Assembly (NCBI GenBank): GCA_028279755.1
Contig: JANQNB010000020.1
Location: forward strand, 1-64,000
Length of the DNA: 64,000 nucleotides
Source: Candidatus Nanoarchaeia archaeon
Lineage (GTDB): Archaea > Nanobdellota > Nanobdellia > Woesearchaeales > UBA525
Direction: 5' to 3'
Position numbers and translations under genes: made by a program. Below, in pieces: positions 1-10,059 of the stretch (position 1 is the stretch's first letter; each line of letters begins with the position of its first letter). Under the pieces are notes generated by a model. The model was not told the origin of the DNA. It saw only the letters and a program-made list of their open reading frames with translations, and ran no database searches.

Positions 1-1
1 G

Positions 2-3000
2 ACCGTGAATGCTGCGTCGAGCGCGACCTCGATTACGGTCAATTCTGCTGCTGAGTTCTCGCAGGGTGACGAGATATTGATCATCCAGATGCAGAACGGC
101 ACTGCGGGCCAGGCCGGCGTGTACGAATACGCCACGATCTCCTCGATCGCTGGCAGCGTCTTGAATCTCTCTGCAGCGTTGACCAACAGCTATTATACTG
201 GAACGTTCAACACCACCCTGAGCACCGCAACACAAGTGGTACGGGTGCCGAACTATGAAAACCTGACAATCACTGGCGGTGACTCGATCGTCGCTCCAGC
301 ATGGAACGGCTATACTGGTGGCATCGTCGTGTTCCGCGTGCTCGACACACTTACCGTCACAGGCGACATCGACGTCGATGGCCTCGGCTTCCGCGGCGGG
401 GACGGCGGGGTGAACGACGGCGGCGAGAACGGCGAGAGCTACGACGGCACTGTCGGCAAGGGCGGTGATGGTTGTGGCACATTGAACTGTGCTGCAGGTG
501 TTGGTACATCTGGCGGTGGTGCCGGCACCTATAACAATGGCGGCTCGAACACCGCAACTGCGCGAGGCGGTGGCGGTGGCGGCGGCGACGAGATCTCTGG
601 AGACGCGACCAACGCTGGTGGCGGTGCTGGCGGTGGCGGCTACGGCGGTGGCGGTGGCGGCGGTGGCGGCTCTGGTGATGGCGGTGGCGACAGCGGCGAC
701 GGTGGTACTGGCGGCGTGACAGGCGTTAATGCTGGCGGCGGTGGCGGCGCATCAACAAACACTGATGGTGGCACTGGCGGTAATGCTGGGAGTGCGGCAA
801 GTGGCGGCAACGGTGTGAACGGCGCTGCTGGCAGCGGCGCGACCACAGGCACTGGCGGTGGCGCCAGCACATCTGACGGCGATTCCGGCGGCAGTGGCGG
901 TGGCGGCGGTGGCTTCTACGGCTCTGCTGACCTCGCACGGATCTATCTCGGCAGTGGCGGTGGCGGCGGCGGTGATTCGAACGAGGCTGCGGGCGATGGC
1001 CAGGATGGGGGTGCTGGCGGCGGTATCATAATGATCTCTGCTGAGACGATGACAGTGACTGGCGGCATCACCTCTGTTGGTGGTGCTGGCGGTGCCGGCG
1101 GCATTGGCACAAACCCCTACGGTGCTGGCGGTGGCGGCTCAGGAGGCAGCATCCATCTCCGAGCCACGAACATGACACTCGGCGCTGGGAATGTCGATGC
1201 GCAAGGCGGCGCAGGCGGCGCGCTCGGCGGCGCTGGACCCAGTGGTCCTGGCGGTGGCGACGGCGGCGTCGGAAGGGTCAGGCTTGACTCGGACGTGAAA
1301 ACAGGCAGCACGACACCAAGCGCTGCTTACAACGGTTCAGGCCCGAGTCCCTTCGATGAGTACGTGCTCATCAGCACGGTCGTCGGAGACGATCCATTCT
1401 ATACGACGGTCAGCAATCCACAATACGCTGCTGACCAGGCCTGCTTTGCCAATATGAATGGCGGAGACTATTGTGCTGCGGTATGGCCAGTGAACGCTAC
1501 AGGTGCGATCAACACGACGAGAACCTTCTTCGCACTCTTCAAATCGCTCAACAACTCAGCCTATGTCAGCGAGGCACAGACCATCAAGATCAATATCACG
1601 ATCGTCGGTAATCAGGCTCCGAATGTGACCTCGATCACCCTCACCCCCAACCCTGCAGGCAACAGGTCGAATCTCACCTGCAATTTCACAGTCATCGACC
1701 CCAACACTTTCGACATTCTCACAGCCAATGTCACCTGGTACCAGAACAACGTGAGCTACAACTGGACTGTTGTGAGCGTCACGAACGGGGTCTGGCAGAC
1801 CGTGATGCTCCACCACAACGCCACTGTCGTCGGCGATGACTGGAAATGCGGCGTTCGTCCCTCTGACGAGATTATCACAGGCGCTGAAGTGAACTCGAGC
1901 GAGGTCGAGATCCTGCTGAACATTCCCCCGGTCATCAATGCCATTCATTGCCAAGAGGACAACACGACATGGGGCGACTGCTCCAACGTCGCCTACAACG
2001 ACATCCTGACGCGCGTCCGGGCGAACTGTACGTCTGCAGAGCTGAGCATCGCGAACGTCACTTTCAATCTGACAAATGTGCAAGATTCCAAAACGCTTAT
2101 CTACAACACCACCACAACCCAGTTCTCAGACTATTGGGTCTTGAACAACACTGACCTCAACATCACGGATTCCGGCGATTTCATCCTGAACGTGAGTTGC
2201 ACAGACACTGCGAACGTGACTGTGACAAGCGCTGTCCAGTGGAGCATCCCCTGGGGCACGCTCATCGCGCAACTGATCGAGCCAGCCTCTGACGGGAATG
2301 TCCAGAAAGACGCGTTCTTCTCCTTCACCGCGTCAGTGACCTGCACTGGCGGAGAATGCGGCCATATCAACGCCACCTTGGATCCACGGCTCGAGAGCAT
2401 GCAGGAGGACAGCTTCGCCCTGTCCGGCACGAGCGGCACTGACACAATACCGACAGCAGTTGCGCTCAACCGCTCGATCATCTTCTTCACCATACGGCAG
2501 AATGAAGGCGATCCGTCTGACGGCAAAGTGCGCTGCCGCCTCTCCGCGACCAACCAGATCGCCTGCGATCGCGCCACGTCTGGCAATGCTGTGAATATCC
2601 AATGGTATGTCGCGCAGTTCGCGAACACCTCAGGCGTGCTGGTGCAGCGGGATAGCGACACGACAGGCGCGACCACGACGAATATCAACGTGCCGACCGC
2701 AGTGAACATGTCGCGCAGCTTTGTGACTTTCACGAGAGAGACGACTGGGAGCCAGTTCGGTTTCGATGATTGGGAGAGAACGCGGCTGACCACTACGACC
2801 AACATCGAAGTGGCGCTTGACAGCGGTAGCGGCGGCACCATGGACTGGCAGGTACTCGAATATGATAATATCAGGGTGCAGCGAGACATCATCACCATGG
2901 GTGCGGGCTCTGCAACATTGCAGGACACGATCCCGACTGCTGTGGATGTGAATAAGAGCATGCTCATCGCGAGCTATAACTCGCCCACCGGTACCTTGGC

Positions 3001-6000
3001 TGAGATCGGCGAACGCATGGTGATGGCAGAATTCGTGGACAATAACACGATCGAGTTCAGCAGGAATGACACTGGAGTTGCCATCGATCTCGCGTGGGCT
3101 GTTATCGAGTTCCAGGACAATACTCGGGTGCAGCACGGCTCTGCAAGCTTCCTGGCGACCGATGGCACAGAAGATGTTACCATCAATAGCGTTGACACCA
3201 GCAGGAGCATGGCAATCGCCACAGTGCAGGGCATCGCAGGGCTTTCCGAAGGCCGAACCTCATACCTCGGCAACGACATTCCTGGCGTTTCCATGTATAC
3301 GATGGACCTCACGAGCAGCACGAACCTGCGCTTGCAGCGCGACAACACCGCGGACGACTCTGAGATCCAATGGCAGGTCGTCGAGTTCGATGACGGCATC
3401 AAGAACGGCATGGTCAGCACAGTCATCGGCGCGACGCCATTCTATACTAACCACAGCAATCCACAAGACTATACCGACACATCATGCCTGGCGAACATGA
3501 CAGGCGGCACGACCTGCCAGGTGTACTGGTGGGTGAACGCAACCGGCGATATCGGCACCACGCACGAGTTCTTCGTCTATTATAACGCGACGCAATACCC
3601 GAGCTATATCACTGACCAGGACACGCCGCACATTTACCTCACCATCACTGACGCCACCGTCATCCCACCTATCGTCACGCTTGAAGCACCAACAGATTTC
3701 ACGTATACCAGCAATAATAATGTAGTTTTCAACTGTTCTGCCACAGACAATCTTGGCTTGTCGAACATGACGCTGTACGCTGATTTCAATGGCACCTGGA
3801 TGGCCAACGAGACGAATGTGCTTGGCGGTACTGATAACTGGACCACCTTCAGCAAGACCCTGAATGATGGCCGCTACTCCTGGAACTGCCGCGCAGTTGA
3901 CAACAACGACAATGTTGACTGGGGCAATACGAATTTCACCCTGACGATCGACACGGTCGCGCCGAACATCCAGCTGCACGATCCTGAGAACAGGAGCACG
4001 ACGACCAACTCCTCAGTGATCTTCAACTTCACCGTGACTGATGCTCTTGATACTGAGATGCGCTGTAATCTCACTGTCAACGGCAGCGTGGTTGATTCCA
4101 ACTTCCCGGCTGCAAACGGCACATGGACCAATAGGACGGTGACTGGACTTGACCAAGGCAATTACACTTGGAACGTGACGTGTTGGGACAACGCCAGCAA
4201 CCTGAACACGAGCGTCACCATCTGGTTTGACATCGTTGACCTGCCGCCGAACGTCACGCTCAATACCCTGAACGGCACGTTCTTCGGCTCTGAGAACATC
4301 ACGCTCGATTACACTCCTGACGACAACAACAACGTGACGATCGCCTATCTCTTGCTGAATGGCGTGGTCGACCAGAACGACACGAGCGTCACTGACGGTG
4401 TGGTCAATAGCTTTAACCTGTACAACTTGACGGAAGGGAGATACAACTGGACCGTCAATGTCTCAGACGAGAGCAACCTCACTGACCAGGCTCCCTGGCG
4501 TTGGTTCTTCATCGATTTCACCCCGCCGAACATCCAGTTGCACGAGCCTATCAACAACTACAACTCGACAAACAGCACCATGATCTTCAACTTTACGGTG
4601 ATTGACAATCTTGATGTGAACCTCACCTGTGATCTCACTATTGACGGCTTGCTGGTGGACGGGAGCTTCCCAGCCTTGAACGGCTCGGTGACGAACAGGA
4701 CGATCGAGAACATAACAGACGGGGGCCACACCTGGAACGTGACGTGTTGGGACGGTGCAGGCAATACGAATACGAGCCTTTCCCGCAATTTCAATGTGAG
4801 CGAGCCGCCTTTTGTCAATCTGACAAGCCCGGCTGACAACCATTCACAGACTGCGGTGGATATCGATCTTTACTATACGCCGTCAGATAATACGAACCTG
4901 ACCCAGTGTGACCTCTATATCAACGGCGTCTTCAACCAGACGAACAGCACACCTGTCAATAACAGTGGGCTGAACCAGTTTGCACTCATCGGACTGGCGG
5001 ACGGAGAATACAACTGGACAGTCAACTGTACAGACACTATCGGGCTGAGCTATCAGCCAGCAGAATGGACCTTCTACATCGACAACAACCCTCCGGGCAT
5101 CGTGCTGAATGGTCCGGATCATGATGCCTACATCACGTCGATACCCGTGACCTTCAACTACACAGCCACTGATACTGTCGATCCGTTCCCGACCTGTAAC
5201 ATCACGGTCGATGGCTCAGTCTTGGACACTTGGAACGCGACGAGCGGCGTGCCGACCGTGAGAGTGGTGAATGTGACGACCGAAGGAACACACCTGTGGA
5301 ATGTCACGTGCTGGGACGATGCCGGCAACGTGAATACGAGCGAGACGAGGAACTTCAGCAGCCAGCATCCGCCATCAGTCTCCCTCGTTTCCCCTAACAA
5401 CGGCGTTGTCCTCACAGACCCTAATGTGACCCTGATCTATATCCCGAATGATGCAGGCGGCTTGAATTACACCGAACTGATACTCAACGGTATCGTGAAC
5501 GACACTGACAATAGCCCAATCAATGATGACCAGAACAACTTCACCTTGACAGATCTCCCTGACGGCGTCTATTCATGGACTGTGAACGCGACCGACTTTG
5601 ACAACCTGACTGGAACGGCAACGCCGTGGAACTTCACCGTCGACACCACGCCGCCGAACGTGACCTATCATAATCCGACCGAGGGCTCGGTGATGACATG
5701 GAACAACGTCACCTTCAACTTCACAGCCTTTGACCGGCTTGACGAGTTCTTCGAATGCAACCTGTCGGTAAACGGCATCGTCAACATCTCGAACATCACG
5801 GTGCAGAACGGTACGGTCGTGACGCGCTATATCGCAATGCCTGACGGGAACTACAACTGGAGCGTCATCTGTAAGGACCATGGCAACTGGACGAACGTTG
5901 TGTCTACCATCAACTTCACAGTGGACGCGCCGCCCTCTGTCACGCTAAACCAGCCGTATAACAACACCCGGACGACGAGCACGAGCATCCTGTTCAACTT

Positions 6001-8851
6001 CACGCCTGACGACTTCTTCGGCATCGAGAACTGCACCCTGATCATCGACGAGATTCGAAATGAGTCATTTATCGATCCAGCAACTGGGCAGCCGACAACG
6101 CACTTGGTCAACAACCTTGCAGAGGGTTACCATAACTGGACTGTCGAGTGTATCGACCAGCCGCCTGACCTGAATGTGTTCACGCCGAACCCGATCTGGT
6201 TCATGATCGACCTCACTGGGCCGAACATCCTCCTGAACTATCCGGGAGAGGGGCAGACCCTGAACAACAACAACGTCACGTTCAACTGGACGCCGACAGA
6301 CGAGCCGGGCGTGAATGTAACGTGTGACTTGTGGATAGACGAGAACCTGAATGTTTCAGGCATCCAGAACCTGAGCGGCGCTGACTTCCTGCAGCTTGTG
6401 GTGAACTTCACTGACGGCGACCACAACTGGAGCGTGAACTGTAGCGACGACCTCGGCAACTGGAACATGAGCGTCACAGGGAATTTCACGATCAACCAGC
6501 CCGATCTCGTGATCAACGACTCGAACTTGTGGTTCAACGAGACCAATCCTGACGTGCTCGAGAACATCACGATCTTTGCGAACGTGACGAACTACGGTGG
6601 CATCCCTGCGCTGGACGTCCTGGTCAGCTTCTACGACGGCAAGCCTGGCGCTGGCGGCACGTGGATCGGCAACCACACGATCGCGAGCATCGCTGTCAAC
6701 GGCACCGAAACCGCGAACGTTACCTGGCTCATCCCTGAAGGCGCGCACACGATCTGGGTGTTGGTGGACCCGCTGGAGACGATCGGCGAGCTGAACGACA
6801 CGAATAACAACGCGACGATCAACATCAGCACGCTCGTGTCCTACATCAACCTGCCGCTGAACGAGACGACCTTTGACGCGAGCACGTTCAACCTGAACTT
6901 CACCATTGCTGACTATCTCGGCGGCACCCTGAACTACACTGTGTTTGTCGACGGTGCGGTGAACGAGACCGGCAGCGCGAACGACAACCAGTCGACAATA
7001 CAGCTGATGGATCTCGCTGATGGACGGCACGAAATACGGGTGCAGGCTGAAGACGGCCTTGGCAGGACAAAGAACAGCACCTTGCTTGTCGTGTACATCG
7101 ATACGAGCCCGCCGATAGTGAACTGGATCACAGCGAACCTGACATGGTTCAACAGCACGTCAGTGACGATCTACTTCAATATCACGGATCAGATCAGCGT
7201 GAACATCAGCTATGTTGTGTATCTGGATGGCGGAGTGAATGGCACTGGCAACACGACGAACGGTTCGACTGTCGACTGGAACATCTCCGGCTTGCCTGAG
7301 GGCTTGCACACCCTGGTTGTGCAGGCGACAGACGAGCAGAACAACACAGCGAACAGCACCACCCTGCACTTCTATGTAGACGTCACGCCGCCAGTACCCA
7401 GTATTGAGACAGCGAACCATACCTGGTTCAATACGAACACGCCGGACATCGACTTCAACATCACTGACAACCTTGATGATCCGATTAATTACACACTCTA
7501 CGTTGATGGAGGTGCTGACGCTGCTGGCGAGGCGGCTAATGGCACGAGTGTGAGCGATACGCTGAGCGCGCTTGCTGAAGGCAACCACACAGTGCAGCTT
7601 GAGGCGCGCGACGAGGCGAACAACACAGCGAACAGCACCACAATTATCATATGGATCGACGTGACTGATCCGAACATCCAGCTGCACAATCCGATTCCGA
7701 ACGAGAACCTGACTGACCGGAATGTCACCTTCAACTTCACAGTCACTGACAATTTGGACAGTGTATTGAATTGCACCCTGGAAGTCAGCGGCGAAGGCAG
7801 CTATATCATGACTGCGAACAACGGCACGCCGAAGACCTACAACCTCTCAGGCGTCTCCTTCGGCATGCACTTCTGGAACGTCACGTGCGTCGACGAGGCA
7901 GGGAACAGCAACACCTCGCTGACACGGAACTTCACGATACTCGCGCCTGATCTGATCATCACGAGCGGCAATATCACCTTCAGCAATAGCTCGCCGATCG
8001 AGGGGCAGAACATCACGATCAACGCGACGATCTTCAACATCGGAGACAATCCGGCTGAGAATTTCACGATCCAGTTCTATCTTGGCGATCCTGACACTGG
8101 CGGCTCGCAGATCAACGGCGACTTCAACATCACCCAGCTGAACGCGAGCGATAATGTCACAGTGACGGTGAATTTCACTGCTGTGATCGGCCAGAACGAC
8201 ATCTACGTGGTGGTGGATACGCCGCTCGCGTCGAACGGCACTGTCTTTGAGCAGAACGAGTCGAACAACAAGGCGTTCAATGGTTTCCAGGTTGGATTCT
8301 ATCATATCTTCAGCGGGATCACCAATAATACCTTGCGGGTGACTGACGCTGTCTATGTGCCAGTCTATACATGGAATGTCTCGAACGCGACTGGCAGCAA
8401 CATCATCATCGCTGATAGCGACAGCACACTCGACTTTGTTTCCTTGCAGGCGCTCGGCAGGAACACGACGAACGATTCGCAGTTCGACGACTTCGCAGAT
8501 CTGGATACGCAGCTTGGCTCGACGAACTTCACTGACAATATCAACATCACCTGGACCAGTGGCGGGGCGCCGAGCCTGACACGGAGCTATACGCTCTTCA
8601 AGCAGGTCATTAACAACGTGCCGGTCGTCAATAGCACGAATACGAGCGCGTTCCAGACCGGCATCCTCTGGGACACGAGTGACGGCGGCCCTGAGTATGA
8701 TGGTAGCCAGGATGTCGCGTTCCTGACGCAGATCAACGAGAGCAAGGTCGGTTCGCGCGGCACCTATGATTACGAAGCGCGCGTGCCTGCGCCTTTGAGT
8801 GGGTACATCGGCGCGCTTGATACAGTCACGTTCTATGTCGAGATACGGTGA
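2..8851 (+). CDS. Giant secreted beta-repeat surface protein (5' end outside window)
   Basis: The frame is open from base 2, so the start and any signal peptide lie upstream; 2949 codons are visible. Order of domains by visible residue: a beta-rich segment (1-120); a long Gly-rich stretch (about 130-430); a segment with 'PFYTTVSNPQ' that recurs near 1143; four copies of an about 80-aa repeat beginning 'VQR' and ending 'WQVVEF' (800-1130); many Ig-like repeats of the 'PPNVTL..P' type with paired Cys (1220-2160); a CARDB-like domain (2165-2285); more Ig-like repeats; a second CARDB-like domain (2647-2765); and a terminal beta domain. Sequons (NxS/T) are abundant, as in archaeal N-glycosylated envelope proteins. 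The C-terminus has no TM helix or sorting signal, so anchoring must be N-terminal or non-covalent. The last 300 residues match the end of the giant protein at 11245. The role is inferred as adhesin or envelope component. Confidence 0.9.
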   Translation, partial: TVNAASSATSITVNSAAEFSQGDEILIIQMQNGTAGQAGVYEYATISSIAGSVLNLSAALTNSYYTGTFNTTLSTATQVVRVPNYENLTITGGDSIVAPAWNGYTGGIVVFRVLDTLTVTGDIDVDGLGFRGGDGGVNDGGENGESYDGTVGKGGDGCGTLNCAAGVGTSGGGAGTYNNGGSNTATARGGGGGGGDEISGDATNAGGGAGGGGYGGGGGGGGGSGDGGGDSGDGGTGGVTGVNAGGGGGASTNTDGGTGGNAGSAASGGNGVNGAAGSGATTGTGGGASTSDGDSGGSGGGGGGFYGSADLARIYLGSGGGGGGDSNEAAGDGQDGGAGGGIIMISAETMTVTGGITSVGGAGGAGGIGTNPYGAGGGGSGGSIHLRATNMTLGAGNVDAQGGAGGALGGAGPSGPGGGDGGVGRVRLDSDVKTGSTTPSAAYNGSGPSPFDEYVLISTVVGDDPFYTTVSNPQYAADQACFANMNGGDYCAAVWPVNATGAINTTRTFFALFKSLNNSAYVSEAQTIKINITIVGNQAPNVTSITLTPNPAGNRSNLTCNFTVIDPNTFDILTANVTWYQNNVSYNWTVVSVTNGVWQTVMLHHNATVVGDDWKCGVRPSDEIITGAEVNSSEVEILLNIPPVINAIHCQEDNTTWGDCSNVAYNDILTRVRANCTSAELSIANVTFNLTNVQDSKTLIYNTTTTQFSDYWVLNNTDLNITDSGDFILNVSCTDTANVTVTSAVQWSIPWGTLIAQLIEPASDGNVQKDAFFSFTASVTCTGGECGHINATLDPRLESMQEDSFALSGTSGTDTIPTAVALNRSIIFFTIRQNEGDPSDGKVRCRLSATNQIACDRATSGNAVNIQWYVAQFANTSGVLVQRDSDTTGATTTNINVPTAVNMSRSFVTFTRETTGSQFGFDDWERTRLTTTTNIEVALDSGSGGTMDWQVLEYDNIRVQRDIITMGAGSATLQDTIPTAVDVNKSMLIASYNSPTGTLAEIGERMVMAEFVDNNTIEFSRNDTGVAIDLAWAVIEFQDNTRVQHGSASFLATDGTEDVTINSVDTSRSMAIATVQGIAGLSEGRTSYLGNDIPGVSMYTMDLTSSTNLRLQRDNTADDSEIQWQVVEFDDGIKNGMVSTVIGATPFYTNHSNPQDYTDTSCLANMTGGTTCQVYWWVNATGDIGTTHEFFVYYNATQYPSYITDQDTPHIYLTITDATVIPPIVTLEAPTDFTYTSNNNVVFNCSATDNLGLSNMTLYADFNGTWMANETNVLGGTDNWTTFSKTLNDGRYSWNCRAVDNNDNVDWGNTNFTLTIDTVAPNIQLHDPENRSTTTNSSVIFNFTVTDALDTEMRCNLTVNGSVVDSNFPAANGTWTNRTVTGLDQGNYTWNVTCWDNASNLNTSVTIWFDIVDLPPNVTLNTLNGTFFGSENITLDYTPDDNNNVTIAYLLLNGVVDQNDTSVTDGVVNSFNLYNLTEGRYNWTVNVSDESNLTDQAPWRWFFIDFTPPNIQLHEPINNYNSTNSTMIFNFTVIDNLDVNLTCDLTIDGLLVDGSFPALNGSVTNRTIENITDGGHTWNVTCWDGAGNTNTSLSRNFNVSEPPFVNLTSPADNHSQTAVDIDLYYTPSDNTNLTQCDLYINGVFNQTNSTPVNNSGLNQFALIGLADGEYNWTVNCTDTIGLSYQPAEWTFYIDNNPPGIVLNGPDHDAYITSIPVTFNYTATDTVDPFPTCNITVDGSVLDTWNATSGVPTVRVVNVTTEGTHLWNVTCWDDAGNVNTSETRNFSSQHPPSVSLVSPNNGVVLTDPNVTLIYIPNDAGGLNYTELILNGIVNDTDNSPINDDQNNFTLTDLPDGVYSWTVNATDFDNLTGTATPWNFTVDTTPPNVTYHNPTEGSVMTWNNVTFNFTAFDRLDEFFECNLSVNGIVNISNITVQNGTVVTRYIAMPDGNYNWSVICKDHGNWTNVVSTINFTVDAPPSVTLNQPYNNTRTTSTSILFNFTPDDFFGIENCTLIIDEIRNESFIDPATGQPTTHLVNNLAEGYHNWTVECIDQPPDLNVFTPNPIWFMIDLTGPNILLNYPGEGQTLNNNNVTFNWTPTDEPGVNVTCDLWIDENLNVSGIQNLSGADFLQLVVNFTDGDHNWSVNCSDDLGNWNMSVTGNFTINQPDLVINDSNLWFNETNPDVLENITIFANVTNYGGIPALDVLVSFYDGKPGAGGTWIGNHTIASIAVNGTETANVTWLIPEGAHTIWVLVDPLETIGELNDTNNNATINISTLVSYINLPLNETTFDASTFNLNFTIADYLGGTLNYTVFVDGAVNETGSANDNQSTIQLMDLADGRHEIRVQAEDGLGRTKNSTLLVVYIDTSPPIVNWITANLTWFNSTSVTIYFNITDQISVNISYVVYLDGGVNGTGNTTNGSTVDWNISGLPEGLHTLVVQATDEQNNTANSTTLHFYVDVTPPVPSIETANHTWFNTNTPDIDFNITDNLDDPINYTLYVDGGADAAGEAANGTSVSDTLSALAEGNHTVQLEARDEANNTANSTTIIIWIDVTDPNIQLHNPIPNENLTDRNVTFNFTVTDNLDSVLNCTLEVSGEGSYIMTANNGTPKTYNLSGVSFGMHFWNVTCVDEAGNSNTSLTRNFTILAPDLIITSGNITFSNSSPIEGQNITINATIFNIGDNPAENFTIQFYLGDPDTGGSQINGDFNITQLNASDNVTVTVNFTAVIGQNDIYVVVDTPLASNGTVFEQNESNNKAFNGFQVGFYHIFSGITNNTLRVTDAVYVPVYTWNVSNATGSNIIIADSDSTLDFVSLQALGRNTTNDSQFDDFADLDTQLGSTNFTDNINITWTSGGAPSLTRSYTLFKQVINNVPVVNSTNTSAFQTGILWDTSDGGPEYDGSQDVAFLTQINESKVGSRGTYDYEARVPAPLSGYIGALDTVTFYVEIR

Positions 8852-9080
8852 ACACAGCGTGGTATGTACAGTACCCTGTTGTACCCACACCTGCAAAAAA
8901 TAACCACATTTTTATTACCGACTCGGGACAATTTTTTTGCCATTTTTGCGTTACACTGAAAGATTAAATACTTCTCTACTTAACCACAAGTAACCAGCTA
9001 GCACGCAGTAGATTGTGGGGGTGATACGAAATAGTAAGACAGCGATAGCTTTTTTTTGAGAAAAAACATGGGGTGAGATG

Positions 9081-10010
9081 ATGCGATACAAACTAGCGAT
9101 AGCTTTACTCATGAGTCTGATGGTTGTCAGTGTTGCGGCAGCCGATGTTCTGAAGATACGGCCTGATGGCCAGGGAAGCAGGAAGCAATGGACGAATATC
9201 AATTGTCCTGGCGGCGACGATGAATGGCAATGCGTCGATGAGGAAATATTAAACAACACTGACCGGCTCGAAGCAACGGACGACAACAAGAAGGAAAGTT
9301 TCACGTTTGGCGATACAGGCCTGACGACGGAAACGATCAACTATCTCAAGTTGGTGTTTGATGCGAAATGGATCGACAGCAGCAATAAATGCTTCACGCC
9401 GGTGATCGTTATCAACAGCACTGGCTACCAGCTGTGGAACGACACGATCTGCTTGACAAGCACTCCTGACAAGTATCAGGTGCAAGTCGACAATAATCCT
9501 GCGACCGGGAGCGCGTGGACTGTCGGTGAAGTCGACGACCTTGTCGCTGGCATGACGACCGGCACGACGAATTCTGGCGGAAGTGTGCGACGGATGTTCG
9601 TGAACGTGAACTACGATCCCTTGCAGACCTGTGGCAACGACGAGATCGAAGGCACGGAGACGTGCGACGGCACAGATCTTGGCGGTGAGACGTGTGCTTC
9701 GCAGGGCTTTGATGGTGGCACGCTGAGCTGCAATGCAAATTGTGACGGTTTTGTCACGACCTCGTGCTATGACAACACGTGTAGTGAGACGGATAATGGG
9801 AATGATCCGTGGTGGCCGTATGGCTGGACCCAGGGTGATTTCGAGGGTGCGGCGTACAACTATACGGATGTGTGCCTGAACACCTCGCATTTGCAGGAGT
9901 ATTACTGCGATGGCGATGTCTGGGCAAGCACTGTGATCCGTTGCGACGACCTGACCATCAACCCGACGGATTGCATCCCTGCAGCACGCAGTTGTGTCGA
10001 GCAAGGCTGA
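9081..10010 (+). CDS. Secreted Cys-rich protein, paralogue 1
   Basis: About 309 aa with an N-terminal signal peptide ending near 'VAAADV'. Residues 25-180 form a beta domain (LRPDG-type opening, 'FGDTGLTTETINYLKL'). A Cys-rich part follows, starting 'CGNDEIEGTETCDGTDLGGE', which resembles the Myxococcus-type 'CGNGxxExGExCD' Cys repeat. The tail, with 'DPWWPYGWTQGDF', is nearly identical to the next gene. ATG 9081 was chosen because GGTGA at 9072-9076 then sits 4 nt upstream; ATG 9078 is almost on top of it. The two genes form a tandem duplication with their own T-rich spacers. Function unknown; export is well supported. Confidence 0.88.
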   Translation: MRYKLAIALLMSLMVVSVAAADVLKIRPDGQGSRKQWTNINCPGGDDEWQCVDEEILNNTDRLEATDDNKKESFTFGDTGLTTETINYLKLVFDAKWIDSSNKCFTPVIVINSTGYQLWNDTICLTSTPDKYQVQVDNNPATGSAWTVGEVDDLVAGMTTGTTNSGGSVRRMFVNVNYDPLQTCGNDEIEGTETCDGTDLGGETCASQGFDGGTLSCNANCDGFVTTSCYDNTCSETDNGNDPWWPYGWTQGDFEGAAYNYTDVCLNTSHLQEYYCDGDVWASTVIRCDDLTINPTDCIPAARSCVEQG

Positions 10011-10059
10011 TCTCTCAAACCTGTTTAACTTTTTTTTATTAACTATGGGGTGAGACGAC

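Noticed and set aside
7847-8896. Long minus-strand open frame of 349 codons
   Set aside because: It lies antisense within the giant gene; its Val/Arg/Asp-rich composition is the mirror of sequon-rich codons. The same applies to the antisense frames at 19876-20826, 58759-59796, 60781-61653 and 9249-10325.
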